A stretch of DNA of 64,000 nucleotides, from assembly GCF_013149275.1 (NCBI RefSeq), contig NZ_JABGNA010000002.1:558001-622000 (forward strand). The letters run 5' to 3'. Under the pieces are notes generated by a model. The model did no database searches and was not told the DNA's origin. It worked only from the letters and a program-made list of their open reading frames with translations. The stretch's first letter is position 1. The number at the start of each line of letters is the position of its first letter. Source of the stretch: Mucilaginibacter sp. SG564. GTDB lineage: Bacteria > Bacteroidota > Bacteroidia > Sphingobacteriales > Sphingobacteriaceae. Shown here piece by piece: positions 45,718 through 54,952 of this stretch. The translations under genes and the position numbers were made by a program.

Positions 45718-46492
45718 AAAGCAGAAGGCGCCTAAAAAGCCGCTTACCATAGAGCAAAAGATATCGAGGCGAAACTTCCTGTCGTTCGGTACTTTTATTG
45801 TGGCCGGGAGTGTGGCTTATGGCGGCTGGAAATGGCTGTACAACTCGCCCGAAGAAGCCCGTACCGTAACCGCCGGCGCCCGTGCGCCCTTACGCAGGGC
45901 ATTGAACAAAACAGAGCTGGCTTTTCGCCGGGTGTTTAGCAATAATAACCTCGTTAAAACCTATCCTAAAGAAATGGCGGCCAAAAATGTGCGCCATAAC
46001 AGCGACATCGGCTCCGAAGGGAAAATAGATATTGATGCCTGGAAACTACAGGTAAAAAAGCATAGCGGCGAGGTATTACAGATCTCGCTGGATGATATTA
46101 AGGCGCTGCCCAAAACAGATATTGTGTATGATTTTAAATGCGTGGAAGGCTGGGATCAGATCTCGCACTGGGGCGGCGTAAAGTTCATCGATTTTATCAA
46201 TCATTATAAGCTGGATGCCGAAACGCAATTGCAGTATGTGGGCCTGGCCACTCCGGATGAGGAGTATTATGTGGGGATAGATATGCCCAGCGCCATGCAT
46301 CCGCAAACGCTGCTGGCTTATGAGGTGAATGAAGGTCCGCTGCCGCCAAAGCACGGGGCTCCTTTGCGGTTGATCATCCCGGTTAAATATGGTATTAAAA
46401 ACCTGAAACGGATAGGTACCATAAGTTTTAGCGATAATCGTCCGCCGGATTATTGGGCTGAGCAGGGGTATGATTATTATTCGGGGTTATAG
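45698..46492 (+). CDS. Tat-exported molybdopterin oxidoreductase, YedY/MsrP-sulfite oxidase family
   Basis: 264 residues from the ATG at 45698. Twin-arginine signal SRRNFLSFGTFIVAGSVAYG at residues 23-42. The sulfite-oxidase fold has its Mo-ligand Cys148 in YDFKCVEGWDQISHWGGVKF, closely resembling the Cys loop of E. coli MsrP. VGIDMPSAMHPQTLLAYEVN and GAPLRLIIPVKYGIKNLKRI continue the family pattern. Periplasmic enzyme, by family either a methionine-sulfoxide/protein-S-oxide reductase or a related reductase. Paired with cytochrome b, and near modABC, which would supply molybdate. Confidence 0.9.
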   Translation: MKKIFSKKQKAPKKPLTIEQKISRRNFLSFGTFIVAGSVAYGGWKWLYNSPEEARTVTAGARAPLRRALNKTELAFRRVFSNNNLVKTYPKEMAAKNVRHNSDIGSEGKIDIDAWKLQVKKHSGEVLQISLDDIKALPKTDIVYDFKCVEGWDQISHWGGVKFIDFINHYKLDAETQLQYVGLATPDEEYYVGIDMPSAMHPQTLLAYEVNEGPLPPKHGAPLRLIIPVKYGIKNLKRIGTISFSDNRPPDYWAEQGYDYYSGL

Positions 46493-46516
46493 TGAGTGAA
46501 ACCTTTTTTTCTGAAT

Positions 46517-47243
46517 TTGTCATCCTGAGGAACGAAGGATCTATTCTTCAGCAGGCATGGCGTATACCCGCTCATGGCCACGGGAGGGCCTAGTTACGTT
46601 TTTCGTTGTGGTTTGTTTTTTTAAGGTACTCAAGAAGGCTTCGCCGTATGTCGCCACAAAAGTAACCAGACCGAGCGTAGCGAGATAATGAGGACCGATA
46701 AAAATAAATAACTGCGAATAACGGCTGTCAGCAGAAATGCTTCTTTGCCGCACAAGGCCTTTGCCCTGTAAAACGGGCATAACCATCCCGATAGCTATCG
46801 GGACCAAACCTTACCTCCACTGCGTTCGCTCATTACCCACGCTTCAGGTAAGGTTCGCTATGCCCTTACAGCCGCACCGGGCCACCATTGTTCTGCCCGC
46901 TTTCATCCGAAGCTTATCTGCTGACTAAGAAATAAAAGAAATCCCGGTAATCCTAAAATCCAATAAACGGCGCAGCCCTCAACGGAGTTAATCATGGTTC
47001 AGACAAAAGCTTATCTGCTGACGGGGAAGAAGGGGAATCTGTTTGTCATGCTGAACGGAGTGAAGCATCTATTAAACGATATGCCTATTTAAGAATAGAT
47101 CCTTCGTTCCTCAGGATGACTAGTTAATTTAATTGAGTAGTGAAGAAATCATGTAAATCCTTTGATCCTATAAACGGCGTAGCCCTCAACGGAGTTAATC
47201 AGGGTTCAGAAAATTCAATAATTCACTAAATCACTAATTCAAT
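46517..47243 (+). repeat. Long dispersed repeat, copy 1 (~730 bases)
   Basis: Starts in a TGTCATCCTGAGGAACGAAG half repeat, contains the core with GAGCGTAGCGAGATAATGAG and AATAACTGCGAATAACGGCT, the unit CAGCCCTCAACGGAGTTAAT twice (46975 and 47185), a reverse full TGTCAT palindrome at 47044-47121, and ends with AATTCACTAAATCACTAATT. Nearly the whole is present in reverse complement at 55608-56312. Frames inside it (e.g. one encoding LVRQRSISADSRYSQLFIFI) recur with the repeat and look spurious. Confidence 0.8.
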
Positions 47244-47271
47244 AATTAAAAATCATTTGCATATTGCAGGT

Positions 47272-48615
47272 ATGCCGGCTGTTCAATTGCCTATATCAAA
47301 ACAACTTGCTTATGCCTGTGGTATGATAGGCTGGAGCATCATGACCAATATTATTATTGTGATGCTGCCCTATTTTTATTTGCCTCCGTCCAGCGCCGGA
47401 CTGATACCCCTGGTGCCGCAGCTGCTGGTGTTTGGGGTATTCAATATCATGTCGCTCATTGCGGCTTCGGGCAGGTTTGTGGATGCCCTGTTTGATCCTT
47501 TTATAGCCTCGCTGAGCGATAAGAGCGGAAATAAACAGGGTCGGCGTATTCCTTTTATGAAATGGGCGGTTGTGCCCGCGGTACTTTTTTGCTCGCTTAC
47601 CTTTTATCCGCCCGTTAGGGGCGAAAGCATCAGCAATGCCGTATGGCTTACCTTTATGCTTATCGGCTTTTTTATGGGGGTTACCTCCTATATAATTCCG
47701 TACAATGCGCTGCTGCCTGAGCTGGCCCATACCAGTGCCCAAAAGGTAAAGCTATCCTCTTTGCAGCAGTTTGGTTTTGTGGTGGGTATTGTGATATCAG
47801 CCCTGGTTAATAACTTCGCCGATCTGGTACAGCGTACCCTGCATACGCCTAACCGCGATGCCGCGGTGCAATACACCATATTGGGATTGTGTGTTTTTGC
47901 CGGCCTGGCGATGCTGGTGCCGGTTTTGACCATTGATGAAAAAAAGTATTCGAGAAGTGTGCCTACGCACCTGCCCCTGCTTTCGGCCATTCGTTTAACT
48001 TTCAGCAGCCGGAATTTTAAATATTATCTCATTTCCGATTTTTCGTACTATATGGCGCTTAGTATCATATCAAGCGGGCTGCTTTTTTTTGTCACCGTGT
48101 TGCTGCACCTGCCCGAATCTATGGGTGGCGTACTGATGGGTGCCATGGTGCTTTTTTCATTAGTGTTTTATCCGCTGATCAATTACCTGTCGAAAAAGAT
48201 TGGTAAAAAACCGATCATGCTGTTTTCGTTTGGCTTGCTGAGCCTCATTTTTGTGGCTATATTTTTCCTGGGGAAGCTCCCGTTATCGCCCACAGCGCAG
48301 GTTTATATACTGGTGTTAAGCACCTCGTTCCCACTGGCTTCGTTAGGGATATTACCCAACGCCATATTGGCCGAAATTGCGGAGAACGATGCCAAAGAAA
48401 CAGGCGAAAACAGCGAAGGGATGTTCTTCGCGGTGAAATATCTTTTTGTAAAGCTGGGGCAAACATTGGGTATTGCGCTTTTTGCCTTTTTAACCGTTTA
48501 CGGTAAAGATCCCGGGCACGATTATGGCCTGCGGCTCAACGGTATTTGTGGTTGTGTACTTTGTTTGCTGGCACTGATTTTTTTTAGCCGTTTTCGCGAG
48601 CGCAGGGTAAATTGA
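47272..48615 (+). CDS. GPH-type sugar:cation symporter (MFS_2 family)
   Basis: 447 residues from the ATG at 47272 (MPAVQLPISKQLAYACGMIG), about 12 membrane segments. FVDALFDPFIASLSDKSGNK then QGRRIPFMKWA near residues 70-100 is the signature of the melibiose/glycoside-pentoside-hexuronide family (DALxDPxxGxxSDR...GRRRPxxxxG). Inner-membrane importer of a sugar or sugar conjugate; substrate unknown. It lies immediately after the long repeat. Confidence 0.85.
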   Translation: MPAVQLPISKQLAYACGMIGWSIMTNIIIVMLPYFYLPPSSAGLIPLVPQLLVFGVFNIMSLIAASGRFVDALFDPFIASLSDKSGNKQGRRIPFMKWAVVPAVLFCSLTFYPPVRGESISNAVWLTFMLIGFFMGVTSYIIPYNALLPELAHTSAQKVKLSSLQQFGFVVGIVISALVNNFADLVQRTLHTPNRDAAVQYTILGLCVFAGLAMLVPVLTIDEKKYSRSVPTHLPLLSAIRLTFSSRNFKYYLISDFSYYMALSIISSGLLFFVTVLLHLPESMGGVLMGAMVLFSLVFYPLINYLSKKIGKKPIMLFSFGLLSLIFVAIFFLGKLPLSPTAQVYILVLSTSFPLASLGILPNAILAEIAENDAKETGENSEGMFFAVKYLFVKLGQTLGIALFAFLTVYGKDPGHDYGLRLNGICGCVLCLLALIFFSRFRERRVN

Positions 48616-48674
48616 AAATGGCGGATATTTCTCTTTTTATTATCTTTAGAGCGCTTCAGGGCTAACTATCTGCA

Positions 48675-50183
48675 ATGAAAACAAATTTTAAACCGGTTTT
48701 TACAATCCTGCTTTTTTTATGTGCTATACTCATGGCATCGGGCTGCTACCGGGCCGGGGCTAAAAAACAAGATGCAGGAGCAGATACTGCTGGTCGCAGA
48801 CTATCGGTAAAAGCTATGCACGATGACCTGGGGATATTGTGGTCGGTTATTGAAGAGATGCACCCGGCCTATGGGGTTTTTACCTCACGGGATAGCATGC
48901 GCTTGATTTATAACCAGGTTGTGGCCTCTATCAATCAGCCCTTATCTGCACCCGATTTTATAGCCCATGTTTATCCCTTTATCAGTAATGTGCGTTGCGG
49001 GCATACGCAGGTAAGGCTCCCGGTTGGGTATAAACCATCTGGCCCAAATCCGCCGCACCTGCCGTTTGAAGTATTGGTGAAAAACCACCACGCCTGGATC
49101 ACCACGCATTATACCCATAAATTAGCAACCGGCGACGAGATCATCAGCATGAACAATACACCCGTTGCCGCCATTGTTGATCATGGTTATGATTTGTATG
49201 CCGGCGATGGTTATAACGAAACTTTTAAAGAGGTTTTTTTGAGCGAATACGGTGGCTTTGAGGATGCCTGCAATAAATATTATCATTGGCAGCCCCCTTA
49301 CCGGCTTACGCTGCGTAATAAACAGGGGCAGCTAAAAACGGTTATATTAGATGCCCTTACCCCGGGTGCTGCAGAAAATGCTTCGGAAACAAAAGCCAAC
49401 AACCTTGCTGCATGGACAGCGGCAAAAGGTACAGGGCATTTAGCGCTCCGTTTTTTAAAAAACAGCTCAACCGCCTGGTTTGTGACCCAGCCTTATCAGT
49501 ATGTGGATACCAATATTTATAAAGAGGCTTTTAAACAGATCCGTGAGCGAAAGATTAAAAACCTGATACTGGATATGCGGCACAATACCGGCGGAGATAT
49601 TCGCGTGGCCATCCGTTTGTTATCCTTCCTGGCTGATAATTCTTTTTATATTGTAAAGGATGTAAAGGCCCGTATCCCCAACCCGGCTGTGAGCAGGTTT
49701 GAGCGGTATTTTGATACTGCCCGCACATCAAGCTTTAACGAAGGTTTTGAGCCGGGCCCCGAGGATGGCACCTATTACCACATTAAATTTAAACCCACGG
49801 CCTGGGGGCAGCTGTACGGGAAACTACCCTTATTCAAATCCGATCATTATACTGGCAAATTGTATGTTTTGATTGATGGCGCCACCTTTTCATCGGCAGC
49901 CTTGTTTACGGCGGCCTTGAGAGCCCAGCGTAAAAATGTAGTGTTTATTGGCCGCGAAACCGCCGGTAATGAGCAGGCATGCAGCGGTGGCACTATTCAG
50001 CACTTAACTTTGCCCAATACCCGTGTTATTGTTGATTTTCCGTGGATGCGCTTTGTATCGGCTGCCAGGAGCTATTCGTTTGGACGAGGCATTATGCCTG
50101 ATTATCCGGTGGAATACAGCCCGCAGGATATCGTCAATAACACAGATCCCGACCTGAAAAAGGCCTTAAGCCTGATACGCTAA
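48675..50183 (+). CDS. S41 family peptidase lipoprotein
   Basis: 502 residues. Lipoprotein signal (LLFLCAILMASGCYRAG). A helical leader (MHDDLGILWSVIEEMHPAYG) precedes a PDZ-like domain (ATGDEIISMNNTPVAAIVDH near 155-175) and an S41 core: LILDMRHNTGGDIRVAIRLL near 298, catalytic Ser region VLIDGATFSSAALFTAAL near 398, and FIGRETAGNEQACSGG near 420. The base Lys of CtpA-type enzymes is not seen, as in the tricorn-like/C-terminal S41B branch. Periplasmic; substrate unknown. 59 bases after the symporter, possibly co-transcribed. Confidence 0.85.
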   Translation: MKTNFKPVFTILLFLCAILMASGCYRAGAKKQDAGADTAGRRLSVKAMHDDLGILWSVIEEMHPAYGVFTSRDSMRLIYNQVVASINQPLSAPDFIAHVYPFISNVRCGHTQVRLPVGYKPSGPNPPHLPFEVLVKNHHAWITTHYTHKLATGDEIISMNNTPVAAIVDHGYDLYAGDGYNETFKEVFLSEYGGFEDACNKYYHWQPPYRLTLRNKQGQLKTVILDALTPGAAENASETKANNLAAWTAAKGTGHLALRFLKNSSTAWFVTQPYQYVDTNIYKEAFKQIRERKIKNLILDMRHNTGGDIRVAIRLLSFLADNSFYIVKDVKARIPNPAVSRFERYFDTARTSSFNEGFEPGPEDGTYYHIKFKPTAWGQLYGKLPLFKSDHYTGKLYVLIDGATFSSAALFTAALRAQRKNVVFIGRETAGNEQACSGGTIQHLTLPNTRVIVDFPWMRFVSAARSYSFGRGIMPDYPVEYSPQDIVNNTDPDLKKALSLIR

Positions 50184-50303
50184 TTCCTGCTGTTTAAGCA
50201 GGGGCCTTGGTTTGCCCTGCTGTGCCTCTGCCGCGCAGGCAAACAGGAAAGATACTGCCAATGCTATCAGCAGCCCTTTTATCATATTGATATCGATCTT
50301 CAT
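50166..50303 (-). CDS. 45-residue ORF with signal peptide
   Basis: ATG at 50303 to TAA at 50166 encodes MKIDINMIKGLLIALAVSFL, then FACAAEAQQGKP and a short polar tail ending LAYQA. A full signal peptide with only ~18 mature residues. Its end overlaps the S41 gene's stop on the other strand. A remnant of an exported protein or a real small peptide; too short to tell. Confidence 0.3.
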   Translation of the reverse strand: MKIDINMIKGLLIALAVSFLFACAAEAQQGKPRPLLKQQELAYQA

Positions 50304-50355
50304 TTTCCTATTGTTTAAAATCCACGCAGGAGAAGCGACCGGGTATAATAAAAGA

Positions 50356-50387
50356 AAACCATCGCTTTATATATAAAACGATGGTTT
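50356..50387 (-). terminator. Intrinsic terminator of the TIM-barrel gene
   Basis: On the minus strand AAACCATCGTTTTATATATA then AAGCGATGGTTTTCTTTT: stem AAACCATCG/CGATGGTTT and T-rich tail, ~30 bases past the stop. Confidence 0.75.
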
Positions 50388-50416
50388 GTGCACAATGTGC
50401 TATTGTAACAGTATTT

Positions 50417-51304
50417 TTAAACTAAGTTCTTTTTGATGTAGCTTATGCTTTGCGCGATGCTATCGAAAGGATCGCCGGGGCAAACATCCTGCTCTACAAA
50501 AAAGTATTTTAAGCCCGCTTTATTGGCCTGGGTAAATATCTTTTTAAAGTCGATGATGCCATTGCCTACCTCGGTAAATTTGCGCTCAGGAGTTTTATCC
50601 AGATCTTTTACGTGCCACAGCGGGAAACGGCCCGGGTGCTTATCAATTAAAGCGATAGGATCCTGGTTGGCCTTGGTTAACCAGTACAGGTCTATTTCAA
50701 ATTTCACCAGGTTTTTATCGGTAGCCTCTAAAAGGATCTCGTATGGATATTTGCCATTTTCCTGTATAAATTCAAAATCGTGGTTATGGTAGCAAAGTTG
50801 TATGCCCGCTTTTTTGCACACCTCGCCCGCTTTGTTAAAATCTTCGGCTATTTTTTTATAGTGGTCCAGGTTGCCGCGCTCGGGTGTTGATAAATAGGCG
50901 CATACCATGTATTTTACGCCAACCTCGGCCGCATCGGACACTGCTTTTTCCCAATCATTCAGGATGGTGCCTTTTTGTGATGCGCCGTTCACCTGCTCTT
51001 CGCCCAAACGGTAATGCGCGCTTGGCATGATCAGTCCGTTTTGTTTTAAAAGTGCCTTGAAGGCTTTGGCATCCATGCCGTAAAATAACTCGTTGCCGGT
51101 ATAGGTGGCACCTTCAACAGAGGTATAGCCAACCTTGGCAACCTTGGCCAGCGCCGCCGCCGGGTCTTTTGCCATGGCATCGCGCACAGTATATAATTGC
51201 AGGCCGATATATTTTTTATCGTAAGCAAACAGGTTTGGAGCCGCTAAAAGTCCGGCCGAAAGTAATGCCGAAGTTTTGAGAAATGAACGTCTGGTGGTTA
51301 TCAT
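50417..51304 (-). CDS. Sugar phosphate isomerase/epimerase-like TIM-barrel protein
   Basis: 295 residues. N-terminus TTRRSFLKTSALLSAGLLAA is a twin-arginine-type signal. The xylose-isomerase-like barrel (IGLQLYTVRDAMAKDPAAAL, LCYHNHDFEF near 170, VKFEIDLYWLTKANQDP near 205, PLWHVKDLD near 229, YFFVEQDVCPGDP near 272) retains the Glu/His/Asp metal ligands of the AP_endonuc_2 family. In Bacteroidota many such exported proteins are sugar-modifying enzymes (e.g. 3-keto-glycoside pathway), but the reaction is unknown here. Same strand as, and 81 bases downstream of, the NIPSNAP gene. Confidence 0.82.
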   Translation of the reverse strand: MITTRRSFLKTSALLSAGLLAAPNLFAYDKKYIGLQLYTVRDAMAKDPAAALAKVAKVGYTSVEGATYTGNELFYGMDAKAFKALLKQNGLIMPSAHYRLGEEQVNGASQKGTILNDWEKAVSDAAEVGVKYMVCAYLSTPERGNLDHYKKIAEDFNKAGEVCKKAGIQLCYHNHDFEFIQENGKYPYEILLEATDKNLVKFEIDLYWLTKANQDPIALIDKHPGRFPLWHVKDLDKTPERKFTEVGNGIIDFKKIFTQANKAGLKYFFVEQDVCPGDPFDSIAQSISYIKKNLV

Positions 51305-51385
51305 CGATTTACTTTTAATTGGTTAATGTAAATATAGTGTATTATGAACACTAAAAGCAAGCGATTATTATCTCATCGCTATCAA

Positions 51386-52180
51386 TTAAATCTGCGAAGC
51401 CGCTGTTGGCTGTAACAATGTTGATGTAATATGCGATACCAATTTGGCATCGGAATAATCGGGAATACTGCTTACCTTTTTCCATTCCGGGTCGGATCCA
51501 AAAGCTTTCCAATGCGCGGCCTTGGCATCCAGATCGTCAAAAGTGATCATGTAAATAAGGTTGGGGCGATGATCGCCAATGATGGTTTCACCAAAAAATA
51601 CGGGGGCAAAACCCAGCTTTTTAAAAATATCAATCTCGCCGGCATCGTTAAACATTTCCAGTTTCTTTTTGCCCGCACTTTCGGTGGCGTGCTCGTAACG
51701 ACGAAGCTCAAAAATGCGCTGTCCTTTTTTGGTCACCTCCATTTTAGGCATGTGCGCAAAGGCTTTTAATAAGGAGCTTTCAATCCGCTCATACGCAGGC
51801 TCGCTGGCAGGGGCAGTTAAATAAGGGGCTCCTTTTTCCAGGTAAACCGGGTCGAGGTTTAGTTTTTCCTGTACGGCCAAAAAATCGGCCAGGTTATCAA
51901 AAGGGATCAACGCGTAAATTTTGGTTTGCCCTTCGGGTTTCAGCTCGCTGAATACGCCGATATGTTTGCACCCCAATTTGTTGAGGGCTGGGATGGCTGC
52001 ATTTTGAAAATAATCCTCTACCATTTTTTGCTGCGCCTGGTTTTTTAAAATATAGGTGCGCAGCTCGTAAAATTCGGTTTCACTTTTTGCTTTAGTTATG
52101 GCTGCCATACTGCTTTGGGTTGATATACCGGCTGCCGCGGCTGTTAAAGCCGAGGCTTTCAGAAATGAACGTCGTTTCAT
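51386..52180 (-). CDS. NIPSNAP family protein with Tat-type signal
   Basis: 264 residues. MKRRSFLKASALTAAAAGIS is a twin-arginine-type leader. Two NIPSNAP (dimeric ferredoxin-like) domains: FYELRTYILKNQAQQKMVED near residue 37 and FELRRYEHATESAGKKKLEM near 162, each with the YELRxY signature. Function of exported NIPSNAP proteins is not known. Upstream of the TIM-barrel gene on the same strand, probably one unit; a similar pair is frequent in Bacteroidota genomes. Confidence 0.88.
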   Translation of the reverse strand: MKRRSFLKASALTAAAAGISTQSSMAAITKAKSETEFYELRTYILKNQAQQKMVEDYFQNAAIPALNKLGCKHIGVFSELKPEGQTKIYALIPFDNLADFLAVQEKLNLDPVYLEKGAPYLTAPASEPAYERIESSLLKAFAHMPKMEVTKKGQRIFELRRYEHATESAGKKKLEMFNDAGEIDIFKKLGFAPVFFGETIIGDHRPNLIYMITFDDLDAKAAHWKAFGSDPEWKKVSSIPDYSDAKLVSHITSTLLQPTAASQI

Positions 52181-52239
52181 GGGTTAGATGGTTAATAAAA
52201 TAAAGGTAGCAAGATAAAGGGAAAAGGATAATAAAGAAT

Positions 52240-52390
52240 GTGTTCATTGCGAGGAAGAGCCCCCTCTAAATCTCCCCCAAAGGGGGAGACTTCAAAAAAG
52301 TATTTTAAAGCCCTCTCCAAAGGAGAGGGTTGGGTGAGGCTCTTGCTTCGCTCTACCCTTCGACGGGGCCCAGGGTGACAGGCCCCGTTT
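52240..52390. repeat. Composite intergenic repeat
   Basis: Joins three repeat types: CATTGCGAGGAAGAG, the CTCCCCCAAAGGGGGAG palindrome with CCCTCTCCAAAGGAGAGGG (52269-52330), and CCCTTCGACGGGGCCCAGGG then TGACA ending at 52380. Between convergently unrelated minus-strand genes; non-coding. Confidence 0.65.
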
Positions 52391-52392
52391 TG

Positions 52393-53460
52393 CTACCTGT
52401 CTGCATAATACCTCTTCCTGAACCAGAAAGCCAGGTTAACCAAAGCGATCAAAGCCGGAACCTCCACCAGCGGACCGATAACGCCCGCGAAAGCTTCGCC
52501 GGAATTGATGCCGAATACGCCGATAGCAACTGCTATGGCCAGCTCAAAATTATTCCCCGTGGCGGTAAACGCGATGGAGGTGCTTTTGGAATAATCGGCA
52601 CCGAATGATTTACCGATAAAAAAACTCAGCACAAACATCACCGCGAAATAGATAACCAACGGGATAGCTATCCGGACAACATCCAGCGGAATGTGTATGA
52701 TGAGGCTGCCTTTAAGACTAAACATCAGCACAATGGTAAACAGCAAGGCAATCAAAGTAACCGGCGAAATAAAAGGCACATATTTTTGCTGAAACCAGGC
52801 CTCGCCTTTAATTTTTATGAGTGTGTACCGGCTGATGATACCAGCCGCAAAAGGTATCCCCAGGTAAATACCAACGCTTTTGGCTATTTCGCCCATAGTT
52901 ATATCAACGGCTAAACCTTTAAGACCGAACAGCGGTGGCAAAATGGTGATGAACACCCAGGCATAAACGCTGTACAGCAATACCTGGAAAATGCTGTTGA
53001 GGGCAATGAGTCCGGCGGCATATTCGCGGTTTCCTTCGGCAAGCTCGTTCCATACTACTACCATAGCTATGCAGCGGGCCAGGCCAATCAGGATCAAGCC
53101 CACCATATAATCCGGATGGTCGCGTAGCAGGGTTATCGCCAAAATGAACATCAGTATTGGTCCCACGAGCCAGTTGAGGGCTAAGGAGGCGCTTAATACT
53201 TTGGTATCCTTAAACACCCGGCCCATGTTTTCATATTTTACTTTGGCCAATGGCGGGTACATCATTAAAATTAATCCGACAGCTAAAGGTATATTAGTTG
53301 AGCCACTGGAAAATGAATTGATAAAACCAGCTGATGAAGGTATAAAATAGCCTATGGTTACGCCCCCGATCATCGCCAGGAATATCCAGAGTGTAAGATA
53401 GCGGTCCAGAAAGCTCAGCTTTTTACGTTCCGCAGCCGGGGCACAATGTTCAACCGGCAT
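52393..53460 (-). CDS. acr3: Arsenite efflux transporter, ACR3 family
   Basis: 355 residues, ten membrane helices. The ACR3 signature around the essential Cys is present: [18 protein letters not shown] with Cys130, and [20 protein letters not shown] near 305. Exports As(III) (and possibly Sb(III)) from the cytoplasm. Its start overlaps the end of the ArsN-ArsC gene by 11 bases. Last gene of the ars operon, where it disposes of the arsenite made by the reductase. Confidence 0.96.
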   Translation of the reverse strand: MPVEHCAPAAERKKLSFLDRYLTLWIFLAMIGGVTIGYFIPSSAGFINSFSSGSTNIPLAVGLILMMYPPLAKVKYENMGRVFKDTKVLSASLALNWLVGPILMFILAITLLRDHPDYMVGLILIGLARCIAMVVVWNELAEGNREYAAGLIALNSIFQVLLYSVYAWVFITILPPLFGLKGLAVDITMGEIAKSVGIYLGIPFAAGIISRYTLIKIKGEAWFQQKYVPFISPVTLIALLFTIVLMFSLKGSLIIHIPLDVVRIAIPLVIYFAVMFVLSFFIGKSFGADYSKSTSIAFTATGNNFELAIAVAIGVFGINSGEAFAGVIGPLVEVPALIALVNLAFWFRKRYYADR

Positions 53461-54316
53461 GGGATGGTTTTAAATTTTGGTTTACAAAGTTTTGGGTGTA
53501 TTGCCTGATCATGTCGCGCACCTTTCCAAATTGCGCCATGATCTCCTCTTCAGTGCCGGTAGCTTTTGCCGGGTCGGGGAAATTATAATGCAGCTTAACG
53601 GCTTTGGTGGGGAAGTATGGACAGCTCTCCTTCGCGTTGTCGCAAACGGTTATCACATAGTCAAAATCGATATCCAGGTACTCGTTTACATTGTTGGAGG
53701 TATGATGCGAGATGTCGATACCATCGCGTTTCATGATGTCGATAGCCCGCGGATTAACACCATGCGTTTCGATCCCGGCGCTGTAAATGTTGGCCTTATT
53801 GCCTGCAAAATGGCGTAGGTAGCCCTCGGCTATCTGGCTGCGGCAACTGTTCCCGGTGCAAAGCACCAATACATTCTTCATATTTTGAGTTTTTAGTGTT
53901 TTTTTCATGACGATGGCCGAAACCGGGCAAACATGGCTGAATTCGGATGATAGCCGTACTTCATGCGGGACTTCATCCCTGGTGATGCGGAGAAAACCTT
54001 TCCGGTCGAAATAGTCCGACGCTGTTTCTGTAAGCAGGTAAAGTGCTACAAGGCCTCTTGATTGACTTTCCTCAGTTATGCTCTGCAGTAGTTGATGCGC
54101 CATACCCGCGTTTCTGAATTGTGGATGTACGGCAAGTGAGCGTAGTAAACCAAAATCTCCGTAAATCTCCAACCCGGCAACGCCAACAACTTTCTGGTTT
54201 TGTATGGCTACCCGAAAATCATTTAAATTATCCGGAAGATCATTTACCGGTAGCTTTTGCGACTCCAGCAATGCGATGATCTCCTGCCGGTAAGGTTGTG
54301 CCTGTTCAATGATCAT
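53450..54316 (-). CDS. Fusion: ArsN-like GNAT acetyltransferase + ArsC arsenate reductase (thioredoxin type)
   Basis: 288 residues in one open frame. Residues 1-138 are a GNAT domain ([32 protein letters not shown] acetyl-CoA loop), matching the ArsN2-type acetyltransferases of ars operons. Residues 146-288 are a low-molecular-weight-phosphatase-fold arsenate reductase: [20 protein letters not shown] with Cys153 and Cys158 (CX5R phosphate loop), and [14 protein letters not shown] near 218 with further redox Cys. The join ([12 protein letters not shown]) retains an internal ATG at 53881 that could be the ancestral or an alternative arsC start. The enzyme would reduce As(V) to As(III); the GNAT part may modify organoarsenicals. 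Confidence 0.88.
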   Translation of the reverse strand: MIIEQAQPYRQEIIALLESQKLPVNDLPDNLNDFRVAIQNQKVVGVAGLEIYGDFGLLRSLAVHPQFRNAGMAHQLLQSITEESQSRGLVALYLLTETASDYFDRKGFLRITRDEVPHEVRLSSEFSHVCPVSAIVMKKTLKTQNMKNVLVLCTGNSCRSQIAEGYLRHFAGNKANIYSAGIETHGVNPRAIDIMKRDGIDISHHTSNNVNEYLDIDFDYVITVCDNAKESCPYFPTKAVKLHYNFPDPAKATGTEEEIMAQFGKVRDMIRQYTQNFVNQNLKPSHAG

Positions 54317-54334
54317 ATCTGTATTCGTAAATAT

Positions 54335-54901
54335 TTAGCAACAGCCTGCGCCGGGGGTGCAGCAAGCTTCGGCTTTTATAGCCAGGTTCTTTAACTCTAC
54401 CTTTGGTTTTGCAGACTCGGAGGCGCAGCATTCCTCGCCCTTTTCGTTAGTACCGCAACTCCCACCGCGACCAATAGCTTTGCATTGTACGGCATCCGGG
54501 CGCAGGTCGATGATCAGGCTACCCCCAGTCACGATCATATCTCCCGGAAACATCTGGCGGGTATCAAACTCCGAATTGCCAAATTCTATTTTAACCGTTC
54601 CGTTGGGGTCAAGAGGCAGCATTTTTTCCACAATATCTACAATAGACAAGGCCTTTTTTACTTTCATGGATCGTTCCTGCTGTTCGCCTTCGGGAACCCA
54701 TAATTGTATAATGATCTCTGTCCAGGTGTTCAGCACACCACCGCAATCAACAGACGTAATGGGCGCCTGTTTAATTTCGGTAATATGGTATGCCGCGTCT
54801 ACCAGTTTATCTTCGGCATATTGAAACTGGAGGTCAAGCCCGGGATGCTGTAACAGTTTCTCTTTAAATGTTGCCCAATTGATAGCTTCTACTTTGTTCA
54901 T
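54335..54901 (-). CDS. DUF6428 family protein with Cys-rich C-terminus
   Basis: 188 residues, cytoplasmic. The N-terminal ~130 residues (QHPGLDLQFQYAEDKLVDAA, ITSVDCGGVLNTWTEIIIQL) follow DUF6428, a family that sits in Bacteroidota ars operons. The C-terminal 50 residues are rich in Cys (GSCGTNEKGEECCASE, ACCTPGAGCC), with seven Cys, suited to binding a thiophilic metalloid. A chaperone or storage role for As(III) is an inference. Second gene of the ars operon, preceded by its own ArsR-type site. Confidence 0.8.
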   Translation of the reverse strand: MNKVEAINWATFKEKLLQHPGLDLQFQYAEDKLVDAAYHITEIKQAPITSVDCGGVLNTWTEIIIQLWVPEGEQQERSMKVKKALSIVDIVEKMLPLDPNGTVKIEFGNSEFDTRQMFPGDMIVTGGSLIIDLRPDAVQCKAIGRGGSCGTNEKGEECCASESAKPKVELKNLAIKAEACCTPGAGCC

Positions 54902-54918
54902 GATGGCTATATTTTATT

Positions 54919-54940
54919 ATTGCAATATTACGATTGATTG
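54919..54940. promoter_or_regulatory. ArsR-type operator between arsR and the DUF6428 gene
   Basis: ATTGCAATATTACGATTGATTG; its first 17 bases are identical to the site upstream of arsR. Contains the inverted AATATTGCAATATT-like core expected for ArsR dimers. Confidence 0.6.
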
Positions 54941-54952
54941 GTTTAAAAAATT

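Noticed and set aside
46541..46807. Open frame on the minus strand with LVRQRSISADSRYSQLF
   Set aside because: It lies wholly inside the dispersed repeat and recurs with it in other copies, with frame breaks. Treated as repeat, not as a CDS.
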